From positions 2,146,001 through 2,210,000 of the forward strand of contig JAEMBT020000009.1 in the NCBI GenBank assembly GCA_018873245.2: a stretch of 64,000 bases of DNA. The letters run 5' to 3'. This document shows positions 12,672-26,692 of this stretch, piece by piece. This DNA comes from Archegozetes longisetosus. Its lineage: Eukaryota > Arthropoda > Arachnida > Sarcoptiformes > Trhypochthoniidae. Position numbers and translations under genes: made by a program. Numbering within the stretch: the first letter of the stretch is position 1; each line of letters starts with the position of its first letter. Below the pieces are notes generated by a model. The model searched no databases. It saw only the letters and a program-made list of their open reading frames with translations, and was not told where the DNA came from.

Positions 12672-15600
12672 GACTTACATATAATATTTGACACTTTTTC
12701 TATATATATATATAAATAATTTACTTATTATTATGTTATGCTTCTAACGCTTTATTACTTTAATATCACGGATGTTAGCATTAGTGCTAGTGATAGATAG
12801 AGTGGAAGAGAATCAGAGATAGAGTTGGCATCAATTTAGTTATACACACTATAGTAAACGTTCTATACTCACTATAGACTTTAGTCGATTCGCTCTACTC
12901 TTACACTAGTATGCCCTATGAGTTTGTCTGACTCTCTATCTTGCTTCTCTCTCAAGCTTTATCTTTATTACGCCGACTCGTTCCCTTAACACATGTTGTT
13001 TCCTTACCGGTAGTTTTCATTTATTATTTTTCTCAATTTTTTTGTTAATGTGATGAAAGTTTGTTTATTTGTTTTCAACTGTATGTTTGATTAATTATTA
13101 AATGAATCATAACTTTCTATAGGAATAATTGACAGTTAAATTTTGTTTTTATAATTGAATTGCTATCATATTACAACTTATTCTCACATAATTTGTCAGT
13201 AAAAGATCTATAATTTTAGGTTTAATTACAAGAACTATTTCTTGTATTTAGCTATTAATAGTTTATAACTGTGTATATGCCAATAGTTAAGTTTCGCTGG
13301 CACTTCATTTGTATTATAATACAGTCAATTCTCGGTAACTTGCATGTTTAGTTAGGTGCATTTTATAAATGAATAGAAAATTAAACAATGTTTTTCTTTC
13401 TCATTTCTATATCCTTTTGTTTAAAAGGCCTTTAACTACATGTTTGAGTTAGAGATGTTTGAGTTAGAAATGTTTGAGTTAGAGATGTTTTACGGTAACT
13501 TCTGTTAGTACTAATCAAAAATGTTACATAAGCACTATTATAAAAGTTCATACTTCAATAAAGTTAAATCTGAAAACTTAGAAACTTGATATGGTATATT
13601 ACCTAGACTAAAACGCATAATCAATGAACAGCTATAAAAAGACTAGAGGGTTTAATTCTAAAAAATATGTCATTTTGATTAATCTGCTACCTGATCGACA
13701 TAGTTGATGTAGTGCTATTTTCTCATTAATTAAGAGAGTTACTTAATTATCTACTTAATTATCTACTTATAAAGTGCATTACTTATATTTTCATAGTAAA
13801 ACATACACAAATATCGATCTACTCACCACTAATTCAAATAATGTTATAGTTGATCATTCAAAGTAAACATTCAGATAATTATGAACTTAGTTATCACAAT
13901 TGGAAATATTTCTATATGATTTTAATTAAGATTCTTCTAATCTAACATTTCACGTAATACTTTAGTAATCATTTTGAACAAATATCTATCAGTACTTAAT
14001 TTCTACTGAGATATGATTGACTCACAACTGTTAACGTGATTAGCAAGATTCCGTGACTAAAATTCCGTCAAAAATTTCGTTCAATCTAACCTTATTGTAA
14101 TGATTAGAGTTAGAATTATGTTCATATAATCATTCTCAAAAAAATGGCATAAAACTACGAGTTATTTTCTCACAGTAATTTTCTATCTTATCTAATCGTC
14201 ATAACCATAAGCGAAAAAATGTTTTATGAATTTCTTTTCAACTCTTGTTGTACTAGCAACAGTATTGCACTCAACAATTATATTCTTTATAGTTCTAACC
14301 CAAACAGATTACGTTTAAAGGCTTCGGGGTGGAGAACATCACGTTTGTGAAGGAGGAAGGATTGGTTTAAAATTGTTCTCATTGACTATTGCGAGAGAGA
14401 ATCGTGACCATTACTGACATTTTGGGATATAAACTGCTTAAAAATGAATTTGATATAAGGATTACTTGTTTTAAGAATTTCTAATATGCTTAACAAATTG
14501 TTGTACTTTTAAATGTACATGTTACAACTGCATATTTCATCTCTTACTAGCTCTTATGAATATATAGTTACACTTTTAGCTTTATGTTAGTACTTTTCAA
14601 CTTTCCTTAAGTTTGTTATTAATAATAGTATCGATTTTTTTCCTTCCATGTTCTCTCTTATTGATTAAGAAATTTTGATTTAGCTGCAATCCAATTATTA
14701 ATATTTGTGATTCCGTTACTTAAATAACACAGAGAAGAGAAAAAATCAAATCAAAAAGTAAACAATAGGATATCCTATTATGTCTGATGAAAACCACTCC
14801 AAATTGATTGGCCAACACCGAGTTCTTATGTTTACAAGGCTTAATGTCTATTGACAGAAATTTGAAGCAACAATTCAATCGATTTTTATTTAATAGAAAA
14901 GGGCCAAACGTCACTACAATTGTGCAAATAAATAATAATACATATAAAAAATTATTTCCTTCTTTTCCCAATTCGCATTAGATATTAGTTTTCTTACTGT
15001 TAGAATGTGCAAGCTAAATGTGTAAGCTAAAATACCCAAGCTAAATGTCCAAGCTAAATGATGCTAAAATGCCCAAGCTAAATGTCCAAGCTAAAATGCA
15101 TTAGAGTCCAAATTATTTGAATGCTACACACGCTGTTTTCTAAGAAAATCATTAGAAATCTTTCGTGGTCTGATAGATTGACAAATAAAAGATTTTACTA
15201 AATTTTGTCTTGAGCAAAGTACTCAAGACTGGATTATTTTGCGTGATGGTATTATATTATTAATTAAATGACATGGTAGTGATTATTATTATTATTGAAA
15301 CCTGAGACTTACTTTCTAATTTAGAATAAATTACATGAAGAGCTTCTATAATAAGCTTATAAGTACTTGATTTGAGCTGAACCTGGTTAAAAATAATAAC
15401 GTTCTGACAAAATGCTAATTTCACAATTCATATAAAGCTTTAGTTATCAGAAAAGCTTATTATGATTTTTTAAATCAGATTTGATTTTCCGTATCAATCG
15501 ATAAGGTTTTTACATAAGTTTACATAATTTAGATTCTCATTAAGACGTTGAAAGTCTACAAACGTGACCAGCGTTCATTTCTATTAAAATTATCAGTTAA

Positions 15601-16540
15601 GCAGTAGAAATGAGTGCAATTTAACGTTGAATACCTTCTTAACAATGCCGCTCTATTCATTAACGCTTAACTTGAAAGATTCGCTTTAGATTCTAATTAT
15701 GGATAGAGCAAATATAATTATTATCAATACATGTCAACATAATTTAAGTTTTTTTCTTTTCTTCTTTTTTTATTATTATTATTATCGTTAGCTTGTTGTC
15801 TGTTTGATGAGTTACTACTATTGAAGTTTTATTGATAGTTATTGTTTTTAAGTGAACTTTTCTAATTACTAGAAGCAAAAATGAGTGAAAAACACATCAA
15901 ATTTGGACAGAACATTTACTAATTATTAAATATACTTATAACGAACAACATGAACAAAAGTGATGCTAATAAAGAGAAAACATTATACAGTATATAAGTA
16001 ACGTATAATAAACAATTCATTTCTACATACTATATGTTCAATTACCTAACCTTTCAATGCTATTAGACATAAATGATTTTAAGAATCAATAATCTTCTTA
16101 ACAAACTTAATACTTGATGTTAGAGTAATAAAAGTGCGATGCATTAACGCATTGTTAAACATACTAAAAGCATTATATTAGTTATGCATTTCTCCTATCT
16201 ATCATACTGTGTCTCCAATTTCTCAATCACACTCATATTACCGCTTCTTAATTGCATTCACTCGTTCAATGCTTAGTACACAATCTACTATACAATTATT
16301 AAACTTAATTCAAATTTAGGTGTAGACACATCAAATGCATTTGCTCCGCTTTTTTCAGTCTCTACTTCAAATCACTCGATCTGAATGTAGACATGAAAAG
16401 GTCTGAATAGAATAGCATTATGTCTAATAATTGAATTGTATTCATTTGAAGTAATGCTAAATTGATGCTATTATGACAATATTGATCTCTATAAATTACG
16501 TTCTATCTACCTAAAACATGTTTAGAGTAGTTGTAAAAGG

Positions 16541-16632
16541 TGACCAGACTGTCCGTGACCAGACTGTCCAATGACCAGACTGTCCAATGACCAGACTGTC
16601 CAATGACCAGACTGTCCGTGACCAGACTGTCC
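16541..16632. repeat. 15-16-bp tandem repeat, six copies
   Basis: Six near-perfect copies of TGACCAGACTGTCC with a variable G or AA linker. It is more GC-rich than its surroundings. Confidence 0.95.
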
Positions 16633-17272
16633 AAATTGATTAATTCAAACATTTAGTAACAAATCTAATAATTATTTGTAGTTTGTTTTCCTATAAATCT
16701 CTTGCGAATGGTTCAAATGATCATCGACTGGATGACTACAAAACCATAAATTATAGGTTAACCCTTAGCTTTGTTAACACCCTTAGTTGTGATAGAAAAG
16801 GTTGGCTGAGCTCAGGCTTTCATAATGAATTTATTCACAAATGTTTCACTTAATTGCTTTAGAGTACAATTGAAAAACTGGTTTTTATAGTTAGACTACT
16901 TCTATGCACTTAATGGTTAGAATAGGAAAACTTTTTACTAGTACTCTAAAAGTTGTTCGTAAAAATACGAAATTCTTTTTTTCAGAGTAAGCATATTTAA
17001 TACCAGGCTATGACTAATATTACGAAAATATAGAGAATGAACAATGAGTACAATCAAATGACACTTGGAAACGTATTCAAATATAAACTATTACTCATCT
17101 ATGCGTCAAGTCATAATTGAGTTGAAGCTTAACGTCTTATACTTGACTAACTTTTCACGAATAAATCCCTTATGATAACTTTTATCTGAACTTTTCAATT
17201 GTTAGATTGAATTAAGATAAACTTGATTCATTTATTTATTATGAATTATCAACATCTACATTTTTAGTATTA

Positions 17273-17451
17273 CAGCTAAACCTCGCTATCTTGAACACAT
17301 AGTTAAGTTCTTGAACACATAGTTAAGTTCTTGAACACATAGTTAAGTTCTTTCTATAAAGGCATAAATAAATTCATAAGAAACTAAGACTTATTTTTAA
17401 TCTCTTTTTAAAATTACTTAACTACATGTTCAAGATAGAGAGGTTGAATTG
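17273..17451. mobile_element. Small TIR element (MITE), pogo-like ends
   Basis: The ends carry a ~35-bp inverted pair: left CAGCTAAACCTCGCTATCTT continuing GAACACATAGTTAAG, right arm complementary with about 29 of 35 matches. The left side follows TA; the right flank does not show a clean TA, so the right boundary is approximate. Inside the left part a 20-bp unit (CTTGAACACATAGTTAAGTT) is repeated three times. The ends resemble those of IS630-Tc1-mariner/pogo MITEs. No ORF. Confidence 0.55.
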
Positions 17452-19391
17452 AGGTACAGATTGAACGATGAATTGAATAAATATTTTCATTATCTATTTT
17501 AATGAACTTATTCACAAGAGAGAAGTTTAACGGAAGAATTTGATATAAAATGTACACCTTAATGCTTTTCAATCTTGTTTTGAAAGTGTGATCATCCAAC
17601 AGACAGTTTAGCCTTAGGCTAAATGTTTCAAGACTGTCAGTTATCTCATTTTTTGAGTCATGCTTGGCATCGCTTTCTAAATAGCATTTTTAATATTGTA
17701 TACCTCTCTATAATATCTAATTTACATTTTTTCTTCTTTTTCATTCAACTCTAAGATTAACCTCTCGTGTGCTTTACTCAAAATTGATTTGATGTTAGAT
17801 CAGAAAACTTATTTGATGTTAGATCAGAAAACTTATTTGATGTTGCATATGAAAACTATTCAGATTAGGTCTAGCTTTGAAATATATAATATTTTGCTCT
17901 ATTCAATACTAAGTAATCGTTTTCAACTATACTATTTCTATGCTACTACTTCTCTATGATTTGATTGTTAGTATCTTATCCTATGTTTCCTTCATTTTAT
18001 TCTCTCTCTAATATTTCGGGTTTATATTTATAATCAATATTTTCTTAGTGTGGTACATGAGAAAAAATTCAGTTTTGCATGAAAATGATGTCTTACATCT
18101 TTTCGGTTCCTTCTTAAGTGTACCTAAAATGCAATTCAAATGAAATATTTGTGATGAAGCGATAAAATACTTTTATTCAATACTATTATTACTGATTTAA
18201 TATATAGATAAAACTGATTTCCAAGTTTAATTGAATTTTTATCTAGCAAGATCTTCCCAAAATATTTTCATTTTCTTTGCAGCTTAAATAAAAATACCTT
18301 AGATCGTTTCCAGTACCTAGGACATTTTCAACCTAAAACATTTTCAATCTAGCACATTTTCAATCTAGCACATTTTCAATCTAGCACATTTTCATCACAA
18401 ATTTCTCATTCATTTGTCTCCCATCCAGCAAACAGCAAACATAAACTAAATTAGTTAAATATTTATTACAAAATACTTTTATAGTTTCTCTTTTATACGT
18501 GATTTTTGCTCAAACAAACTAGTCGTAAAACTCTTTCAACCTATCAAAAACGTGAGATGAAATGCTTTCAGAATTGTCGCTTTCTCAATTTTACTCTTTG
18601 ATCAAACTTGTTACTGAAACACGCATCAGAAATAGCACATTAGTATAAGTTCATATTAAACTTTTGAGTAGCAATCTCAATGAAATAAATGAGTTTTTGT
18701 TAGTAGGTAGCTCAAAAATCTGTTTCAGTCAATTTCAGGTTTTGTTTGAACATCACTTTAAAGAAAAACACCAAAACGCAACTTATAAGATATAAATTGC
18801 ATTTACTATTGGTTTATATTCTCTTTAAACTTGTTTTAATTATATTTGATAAAATATTTTACAAACCTATAACTATTTGTTTGTTTCCAAATGTCACTAA
18901 CATTCTGATCATATATGACCTCAATAGCGTACAATTCTCTTAAGATGTTTGAAAAATATCATTCTTTTGGCTATAAATAACGTTATTTTTCTATTATACG
19001 ATAGCCAAAAAGAAAGTTTTCAAGTGGTTGAAGGCTGAGAGAGAGAGAGAGAGAGAGATTTACATAAATATTTAGCGACTCATTTGTCAGAAAATAAAGT
19101 AAGCCTTGAAAATGATAAATAATTCTAGTTTGAAATGAATTAACATTTTATTCAAGATAAAGTGATAAACAGTGAAGAGTGACTTAAAAGAAAGGCTAAT
19201 CAAAAATGGTTACTAAATTCTATTGTTTAGGATGACAATGAACAAAGCCGTTAATCCTATTATCAATCAGTCTAAGTGCTTCAATATTGAGCTAACAATG
19301 CAGTCAGACATAAGAAATTATTTTTATCATATAAGATATTAGATTTGTTTCTTTTCTATTCTTATATGATTTGGTCAGACAATTGGTCTTG

Positions 19392-19447
19392 TTTAGGTTA
19401 GGTCAGGTTAGATTAGGTTAGGTTAGGTTAGATTAGGCTAGGTTAGC
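19392..19447. repeat. Interstitial TTAGG-type array
   Basis: Run of GGTTAG/GATTAG/GGCTAG units including three perfect GGTTA repeats, in the orientation opposite to the array at 2377-2446. Confidence 0.7.
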
Positions 19448-20326
19448 TTTGGTTTAAGTATGTTTTATGATTAATTGTGTCTTGTATTTGTGAGACAAAT
19501 CATATTGCTTCTTATTTTCTCTTTGTAATCTAATACGTAAATTAAACCATCTGTAATTCAATACGCGCTCCAATCTCTATTAGTCCTTTCAATTTGAAGT
19601 GTTTCACTTTAGTATTTGGTACTTTTGCTCCTGAATATATATATCTTGCCTATCTTCAAATGCTAGAAAGCTTGAGCGATCTTAATTAAGACTAAAAAGT
19701 TGCAAACTTCAGCTTATTCAACTTTTATGTTCTTCATTATCATTTCTTATGGGAACTTATTGAGAAACTTGATTCCAAGCCTGTACTGTCACGGTATTTG
19801 ATTTTGAGACAAAAGTTCAAGCTACATTGCTTTTAGGCTAGAGTTCATTTCCCAACCACTTTACGTAGATCTTTCTTATTAAAAATACTATTGTTTGAAC
19901 TTTAGTCTCAAAATCAAATATAATAATAACAATAAAAACCTAATCATTTGTTCTTTTTATTGATAAACTATTTCTTATCAATAAACTGATTAAATGGTAG
20001 AACAATTTTGATAAAACTTTTAGATTAAGCGAATTGTTAAAGTCTTACCACGTACTAAGTATATATTTCTCATAAGCTATTAGGTTATGTCACGTTTCGA
20101 AATGTATATTTTTCGGTCAGCTATTGGCAAAACTGGTTTTTAGTAGGCGTATATAACGCTTTTTTGTACTAACCCATTCTCAAATAGCTTTCTAGACTTG
20201 AATTATTCAAGTTTTCACTTAATAAGATAGTTAGATTTATTCTTATTGAGAAGTTATTTAATATAATAACAGTTGGATTAAGTATTAAAATCTACCTAAT
20301 TTGCAACTATATTGATGAATATAAAT

Positions 20327-20447
20327 ATAATTATTCGTTTATAATCCTTAAGTTTGACACTTCTTGCACGCAATGAAACATTTTTAGAGAAAGAGATTGC
20401 TTGCGTGCAATAAGTGTCAATCTTTAGGTGTACAAGTGAATAATTAT
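20327..20447 (+). ncRNA. Long hairpin, microRNA-precursor-like candidate
   Basis: A 47-nt left arm (20327-20373) and 47-nt right arm (20401-20447) are inverted complements around a 27-nt loop. The loop-proximal 20 bp (TTGACACTTCTTGCACGCAA against 20401-20420) pair with a single mismatch; the outer part pairs with more mismatches and small bulges. Arm length, loop size and a near-perfect ~20-bp core fit a pri-miRNA stem. A tiny palindromic MITE is the main alternative. Strand is arbitrary. No mature sequence was recognised. Confidence 0.35.
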
Positions 20448-23400
20448 GTTGTGAGAGGCTCATCAGTGTAAGCCTTTCTGATCATTTCTACTGCTTCGTA
20501 ATATACAACTTTTATTTAGTAGTATTAAGTCATGTTAACTTTTCATTTATATCTTTAATACAGTTCAAAGTTAATATTATGCTAAGTTTTTGTATTTTTG
20601 TCATGTTTCAAGTTTCTGTATTTGATTAAATTAGGCATTGAGACAATGATAATTTGGCTAAGACTCTGTTCAGTTCATTGTCAATGTAGAGCTTGGGTAT
20701 AAGAGAATCATGTGACTACCTGAACGTTGTTCTGTCATACCTACCATTACTCTTACCTAACCTAACTTAACTAAATATATTGCTCATACAACCAATTCAG
20801 GTTAAGTTAGGTTATGGCAATGCTAGGCATAGAAGAGCAATGTTTTGATAACCACATGATCCTCATACCTAAACCTTATATCAACCATAAACAGAACTGT
20901 AACTTGATAATTTAGCTTAGAGATAGAAGACTTTTTGTAAAAATGCTAATCAATAGCTAACTCGTTTGAGAATAATTTCTCTAAAGAAAAATATCTGAAA
21001 TGCAAACCCAAAATGGCATTTGATTCTGTCATTAGGTTGAAAGAATTGCTTATCTGTAATGTTTTGAAGTAGTTTTTCTGCTTTAAAAAGTAAAATACTA
21101 TGGTTTAAAATAAAAATAATTTATTGTAAATTAAGAAAATGAAACGTTTTACTGAAAGATCGCACTGCATTTGCAGTCTCAGTTCACTTTATATTTAGGT
21201 CACAGTATTTAACGAAATTCTACTCCGTGTTATTCTACTCTTTGGACAGCTGTAGAACTTTTCTAAGCTTTGATCATTTGTTTTCATTGTACAGATCAAT
21301 GTTTTCATATAATTAATGTTTGACACTGTTTCGTTACTCCTTCAGCATTTCCTTTTCTAACAGAATATTCTTGTGACAGAATATTCTTACAACAGAATAT
21401 TCTTATAACAAAATATTAATTTATTTTCTCTCTACCTCATATTACTTATATTTTTCTCAACAGTTAATTAATATATTGATCACTGCATGGCTCGGATTAT
21501 ATGGATTTTCATATTTTTATTCAAACAGATCGATTTAGTAATCTGGCGGTTTTAGTCCCTCGTCAAACTAATAGTTAATGCACTTTTGATAACAGTGTCT
21601 ATTCTCATAACAACAAAGTAGAATCTTCTATTTTTTTTACTTATTTCAATTCTTTTTAAGTTTTATCACTTGTCCACACCCTTGTTATTACATAAGTTTT
21701 GTTTGCTTTATATTCAAATATTTTAACTTAAAAGATTGAAATCTATTTCTAAGGGATGATATGTTATGCTTAAAATTCAAAATACAACTCTTTTGATTCT
21801 CAACGGGTGTTGAATAAGTTAACAAATAGATATGAAAATCTCAGCAATTTGACCATTTGATTAGATAGTATAGTTTGAAAACTTATAATCTCTTACAAAT
21901 CAAATGAGTTTCAGCTTCAAAATACATTTTATTTGGGAATCTATTTCAATTGATTTATGCACACATTTTTCTATATTTTATCTGATATTTCGATTCTGTT
22001 AGAAATGCAATTGTTTCACATTGTAAACTTATTTTTGATGTGTTTAAGTGAGAAAAGTTCAACTTTTATTCCGTAACTATATTCTCGATTTGATTTAATC
22101 AGACCCTATCAGTATATAAATCAAACATTTTCTCTCTATCGCATTTATGTGAAAGTTGTGCGATAAAAATCACACTCAATTTATATATCAATTTTACGTT
22201 TCTCAGTTTCTCTACTGTTTATTTTTGCATTTTCTCCTTATATCTTAATTGATTTTATGCAAATTTTATTATAGAATTTTCAACTTTCTTTTAGTAGCTT
22301 ATTAAGCAAGATCTTTTATTTTCTCTTGTTATTATCAATATGAATTAAGTTCTGGAATCATTCAAAGGTATGTGTACGGTAATTTGAAAATTATTGTCAA
22401 TTAGTCAGACTCGAAGATGAATGAATTTGTGTCATATCCTATTATTTAAAAAATGTTCATTATTCTCACTCTTATGCTTAAAGCTATAAAATAACTAAAT
22501 ACAGGAAAGAAATATTTAGCGCAAATGGTCTCTCTGAAGCAAGCAGATTTCTAACTAAAAAATTCATCATTAAATAAATGATTCAAATATCGATCATACT
22601 CCAAACTACATTACCTGAAATCGAATTTCCAGTTTATTTAATGTTGAATTTCTTCTAGAAAGCTATCTAGCTAGCTAGCTATCTATCTCGCTAGCTAGTA
22701 AGTTTGCCATAGATAACATTTCTACTCAATCATCATTTCCAGGTGTGAACACTTTTCTTAAATCTTACCTTAACACTAATGACTTAACGCTCACTTCAAT
22801 TTGTCACTATTAGGTCACTTATTGCTATCATTTTTTCCATTACTTTATTTTTCGATTTTAACTAACTTTTTAGCTTTTATACACTTTTTGATCTGAATCT
22901 GAGTTCATTTTCAGATAACTTCAAGTTTGATAGCATTCATATTCATTATGTGAGAGATAAAGTTCATGAATATTTCAGATTTTTGTCAAAAGGCTTGTGA
23001 TTTATTCCTTGTGGATAGCTTTGAAATAAATAACTTGAATAAGAAATGTTTTTGAATATAATCTCAGAGGACAATTTTTTAAAGTTAAATGTCATTTATT
23101 AACAATTTCATATTCGATTAAAATCAAAATTATATAAATTAAGTTTGTTTAGAAGATTCTATTAACTTAAATGTCAAGCTAGTTATCTAAGATAAATAAA
23201 ATTACTTTGACTTCAACTTTCTTCGGGAATCTATTTTCTCTAAACGAAAACAAAATTAAAGCAAATATTTGCCAAAAATTCCTATCAGATGTGACTCAAA
23301 CAGTGGACTGAAAGTGTGTCAGTAATTTGTCGATAAAGCATTCGAATGAAATCCTGATTGTTTGGACAGTAATTGAGAGAAGATTCAGTAATTTGGTAAC

Positions 23401-24627
23401 TTTTTTAATTATCTTGATTTGGATAAGAAGAAAAAATACAGTCTCTAAAATGAGCACAATTTTGAGAGTCACAAATATTTAGCTTGATCATGTATTCTAA
23501 AGTCGCAAATATTTAGCTTGATCATGCATTCTAAAATTGTTGCAATTTCGATCCAAACTAATCGTTAGGGAATTTTCGAGTCAATTGAATTCTAAATGAG
23601 TTGTTATTCTCTGCACCTTCATGAAAGTTGTAAGCTTAAGATTCAAGTGATGCAAGCTTTAAGCTATTATTTATTCTGTTCTTCTATTCCTTCCTCTTTA
23701 AATTCTCATCAAATAATATTTGTTTTGAGAATAAAGTTTAAATAATCATAGGAACAGCTTTTATAGTAAATGTTTATTTTCTACTGCTCACACATCATTA
23801 GATGGATAATTGCATTAATGTTTTAGTGGAGATAGTTCATCATAAACATTTCAATCCTTGCATTCCTTATTTGATCAACACTCTCTACATCATACTCTTC
23901 CTCTCATAATCTAATTTTTCAGTTCATTTAGCTATTCACTTAAAAATTAATTAATTCCTATTTTTAAGTGATTATTCGTTTAAATGACTGAAAATTTAGA
24001 TGTGCAGGCTATGTGATGAGCGAAGCCCTTTTTAAAATACTCAACTATTCTTACAGTTCATGGTTACTAGCACTATAAAGATCTAATATATTCTACTGTT
24101 AATGTACCAGTAGATTATGTTTCTTTTAATTATTATTGCTCGTCAGATAGAAATCTGTATATGCTGATTATTTCTGAATTTGTTTATGCTCATTTCTTAA
24201 ATTAATTTTGATGTTTGCTTTTTTATAATTGATAGCTTAATTGGATTAGAAAATGAATGATGATAATATTCCTCGAAAATTTGCGTCATAATCTGACGAA
24301 AATATTACTCTGTTTGAAATGATTATGTTTATATAAGAATAGTTGTGCACTTTGGTGGTTTTTTAAGCAAACACTCTAGAGGTTTCCTCAAATTTTCATA
24401 TAAGTCAATAAGTAATGGAATCACATCAAATTCAATATTATTTTCCCTAACAAGCTTACTATGAATATATTAATTCTACCAACACTTTTACTCTTTATTG
24501 AAACTTTCACATAATATCTAAATATTCCTACATTTCTTCTCATTAAATATTGAGTTTCAATTTTGTGATGCTTTTCTGTATATACAAGTTTTGCTGAATA
24601 TAACGAAAATGCTTTTTCTAGGGTTTC

Positions 24628-24685
<58 letters not shown>

Positions 24686-26494
24686 TACGATTTAGAAATT
24701 TCATAAAAGAATAATTATATTTTTATTAGAAATCCTATAATCAATTTATACTATAATACACTGCGTGAGTATCACCAAATTTTGAACTCACTTTAACAAA
24801 ATAAATCATATTTTGTTTGCTTCACGCTGACCGAATATTCATCAACTTTAATAATAGATCTTTTACTGCGAAAATGTTAACGTTATTCAACTTTAAAGCA
24901 AAGAATCAATTTTTTCAATGAAATTTTTCGCTGAACTTGCTCTTCTCATGCGGTTGTGATTGAATAGGTTTAAAGATGTAAAATTTAGATTGTTAGATTT
25001 TGGCTTTTTAAAGTACAAAACCTACGTTTCCATTTTGATTCATTCACATTTCTTACAGTCGTTCAGATCTTACGCAATATTATTAAATGATTAAATGTGC
25101 TATTAATAAATGATTAGATAGAAGTTGAATACTTTTATGCCATTAGTACCTTTTACGACAACTGTAAATGGCTTTTAGTTTTTCATTGCTAAAGAGAAAA
25201 ATACTAGAAGAATGAATATTAGAAAAGATAGCGATAGTTATGGAAAAGTATTCGCCCGAATTACCCACAAGTGAAATGAAAATATAGTAATTCTTCTAGA
25301 ATAACCATTACCGGTCTGTCAAATGTGTTTAGGCGTTTGGCGCTAAATAGTTGTGTTCATAGTAAAAGATATATCAGCATTTGACTCATATACAGGTGAA
25401 GCCTAGTTATAATTCAATTTGAGAGAATGTAGAACTTAACTAATTATAAATTCATTTCTATTTATTAGGTTAGGTTAGGCAAGATTAAGTTAGGTTAGGT
25501 TAGGCAGGGCCAGGTTAGGCAGCTAGGTTAGGCAGCTAGGTTAGGCAAAGTAGGTTAGCTTTATCGATTTATCAAGGAACTATATGTCAATATGCAACTT
25601 CTTACTTCGGATTTTCGTCATACCATAGTCCATAATAAAGAGCTTTTTATCCCATATGACTTTTATCTTTTATGTTACCCAATATTCGACTTATACTCAA
25701 TTACTTGATCTGCTTTTTCACGAATTAAGCCTCAGATTTTCACGTGGCTATTCATCCGAATTAATGACATCTCTTATGGATGTATTTTCTTCTAGTTTAA
25801 TGTTATTTTTTTATCTGTGAAAAACTTTTATTTTCCGATACTAACTTTAGTTTGACGTGCTTTCAAGTCATTACTATTATAAATAATTTATTTTTACGCT
25901 TCAGTTAACTCTTTCGTCGTAATAATTTCATGAATAAGTGATTCCTTTTCGGGTTTCACTTGTTTTCACAAACAAATCAATTATTAACTTTTTGAGTCTA
26001 TCCAAAAATTATCCAAAACTAAACTCTTACAACAATATCTCTTTTATTTCTCTTAGAAAGCTTTACTCTAAGTACTTAAAGATCACAATTATATGTGTTA
26101 GAAATTTTATAAAATGGCAGACAATTTTGCGTTTCTTACACTATATTATTCGTAAATTCAGTAATCGAAAGCATCTGTTAAACAGTTGATTATCAAATCA
26201 AATAAAAAAAGCGACTAATGAATAGCTATACATAAATGCAAGCTTAGAACCCATTAATTATCCCCTTAAAAGCCACTTCATACCAGTACAAAACTTGTAT
26301 ATTATTTAAGGCATTAGAAGAGATTGAAGGAGCGAGAAATGTTCGCAAATCGTTAAGGCATCCCTATGAGAAATATAGAAATACCAGTCAAATATGTGAT
26401 GCTTCAGCTGTTTCTAAATCATATTATTATTATTATTATTATTATTACAACACAATTATAGACCACTCCTCATCACTCCTGACAACCAGCTATC
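20448..26494. other. Gene-free AT-rich stretch with small repeats
   Basis: Contains three ACAGAATATTCTT-type 18-bp repeats (about 21355-21410), an AGCT/ATCT-rich palindromic tract (about 22660-22700), a 37-bp unit repeated twice (about 23465-23538), a ~50-bp (GA)n at 24631-24681 and (ATT)n at about 26425-26449. No gene seen. Confidence 0.5.
25467..25558. repeat. Interstitial TTAGG-type array with GGCAGCTA variants
   Basis: GGTTA pentamers are interspersed with GGCAGCTA/GGCAAAGTA variants, the longest TTAGG-like tract in the window. Confidence 0.7.
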
Positions 26495-26692
26495 TTATTC
26501 TTGAACTCTTCTCTCATTCTTCTGGATCAGGTAAGCTTCGAATTCTTCCTTCGAATATAAGCATCGTCTAATTCTGTCCATCAAACTTAATTTAATTTTC
26601 TTCTTCTCCAACTTGTTTTCTGTTTCTGCGCCGCTAACTCGACAATTATCGTCTCCTGTTAATACTTGTTTGCCATCTGATGCTGAAGCCAT
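26495..26692 (-). CDS. Short coding exon or small protein, paralogous to 12467-12671
   Basis: A 65-codon minus-strand frame with a good start context (AGCAATGGC). A polar leader is followed by a Lys-rich stretch and the core SLMDRIRRCLYSKEEFEAYL, which aligns without gaps to the exon at 12467-12671 (D-[KR]-I-[KR]-R, SKEE-[WF]-EAYL, K). The DNA sequences are otherwise unlike, so the protein similarity is not a trivial recent copy. No strong GT donor is visible before the stop, unlike its partner, so it could end here or use a weak donor near the last codons. Function unknown. The pair on one strand with interchangeable leaders suggests alternative first exons of one gene, which is inference. 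Confidence 0.45.
   Translation of the reverse strand: MASASDGKQVLTGDDNCRVSGAETENKLEKKKIKLSLMDRIRRCLYSKEEFEAYLIQKNERRVQE

Larger units (their letters stand above)
12672..20326. other. Gene-free AT-rich stretch with tandem repeats
   Basis: No convincing gene. Contents include three copies of a 16-bp TGTTTGAGTTAGAGA unit (about 13440-13490), degenerate CCAAGCTAAATGT repeats (about 15008-15105), two and a half copies of a 26-bp unit (about 17798-17865), four to five copies of CATTTTCAATCTAGCA (about 18325-18393), a short (GA)n at 19037-19060 and a TTAGG-type array at 19392-19447. ORFs are short and of hydrophobic or biased composition. Confidence 0.5.

Noticed and set aside
13325..13500. Possible pogo-like MITE starting TACAGTCAATTCTCGGTAAC
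   Set aside because: No matching inverted right end could be placed.
18962..19015. Hairpin TTCTTTTGGCTAT/ATAGCCAAAAAGAA
   Set aside because: Short arms and AT-rich loop, not distinctive enough for a miRNA or element call.
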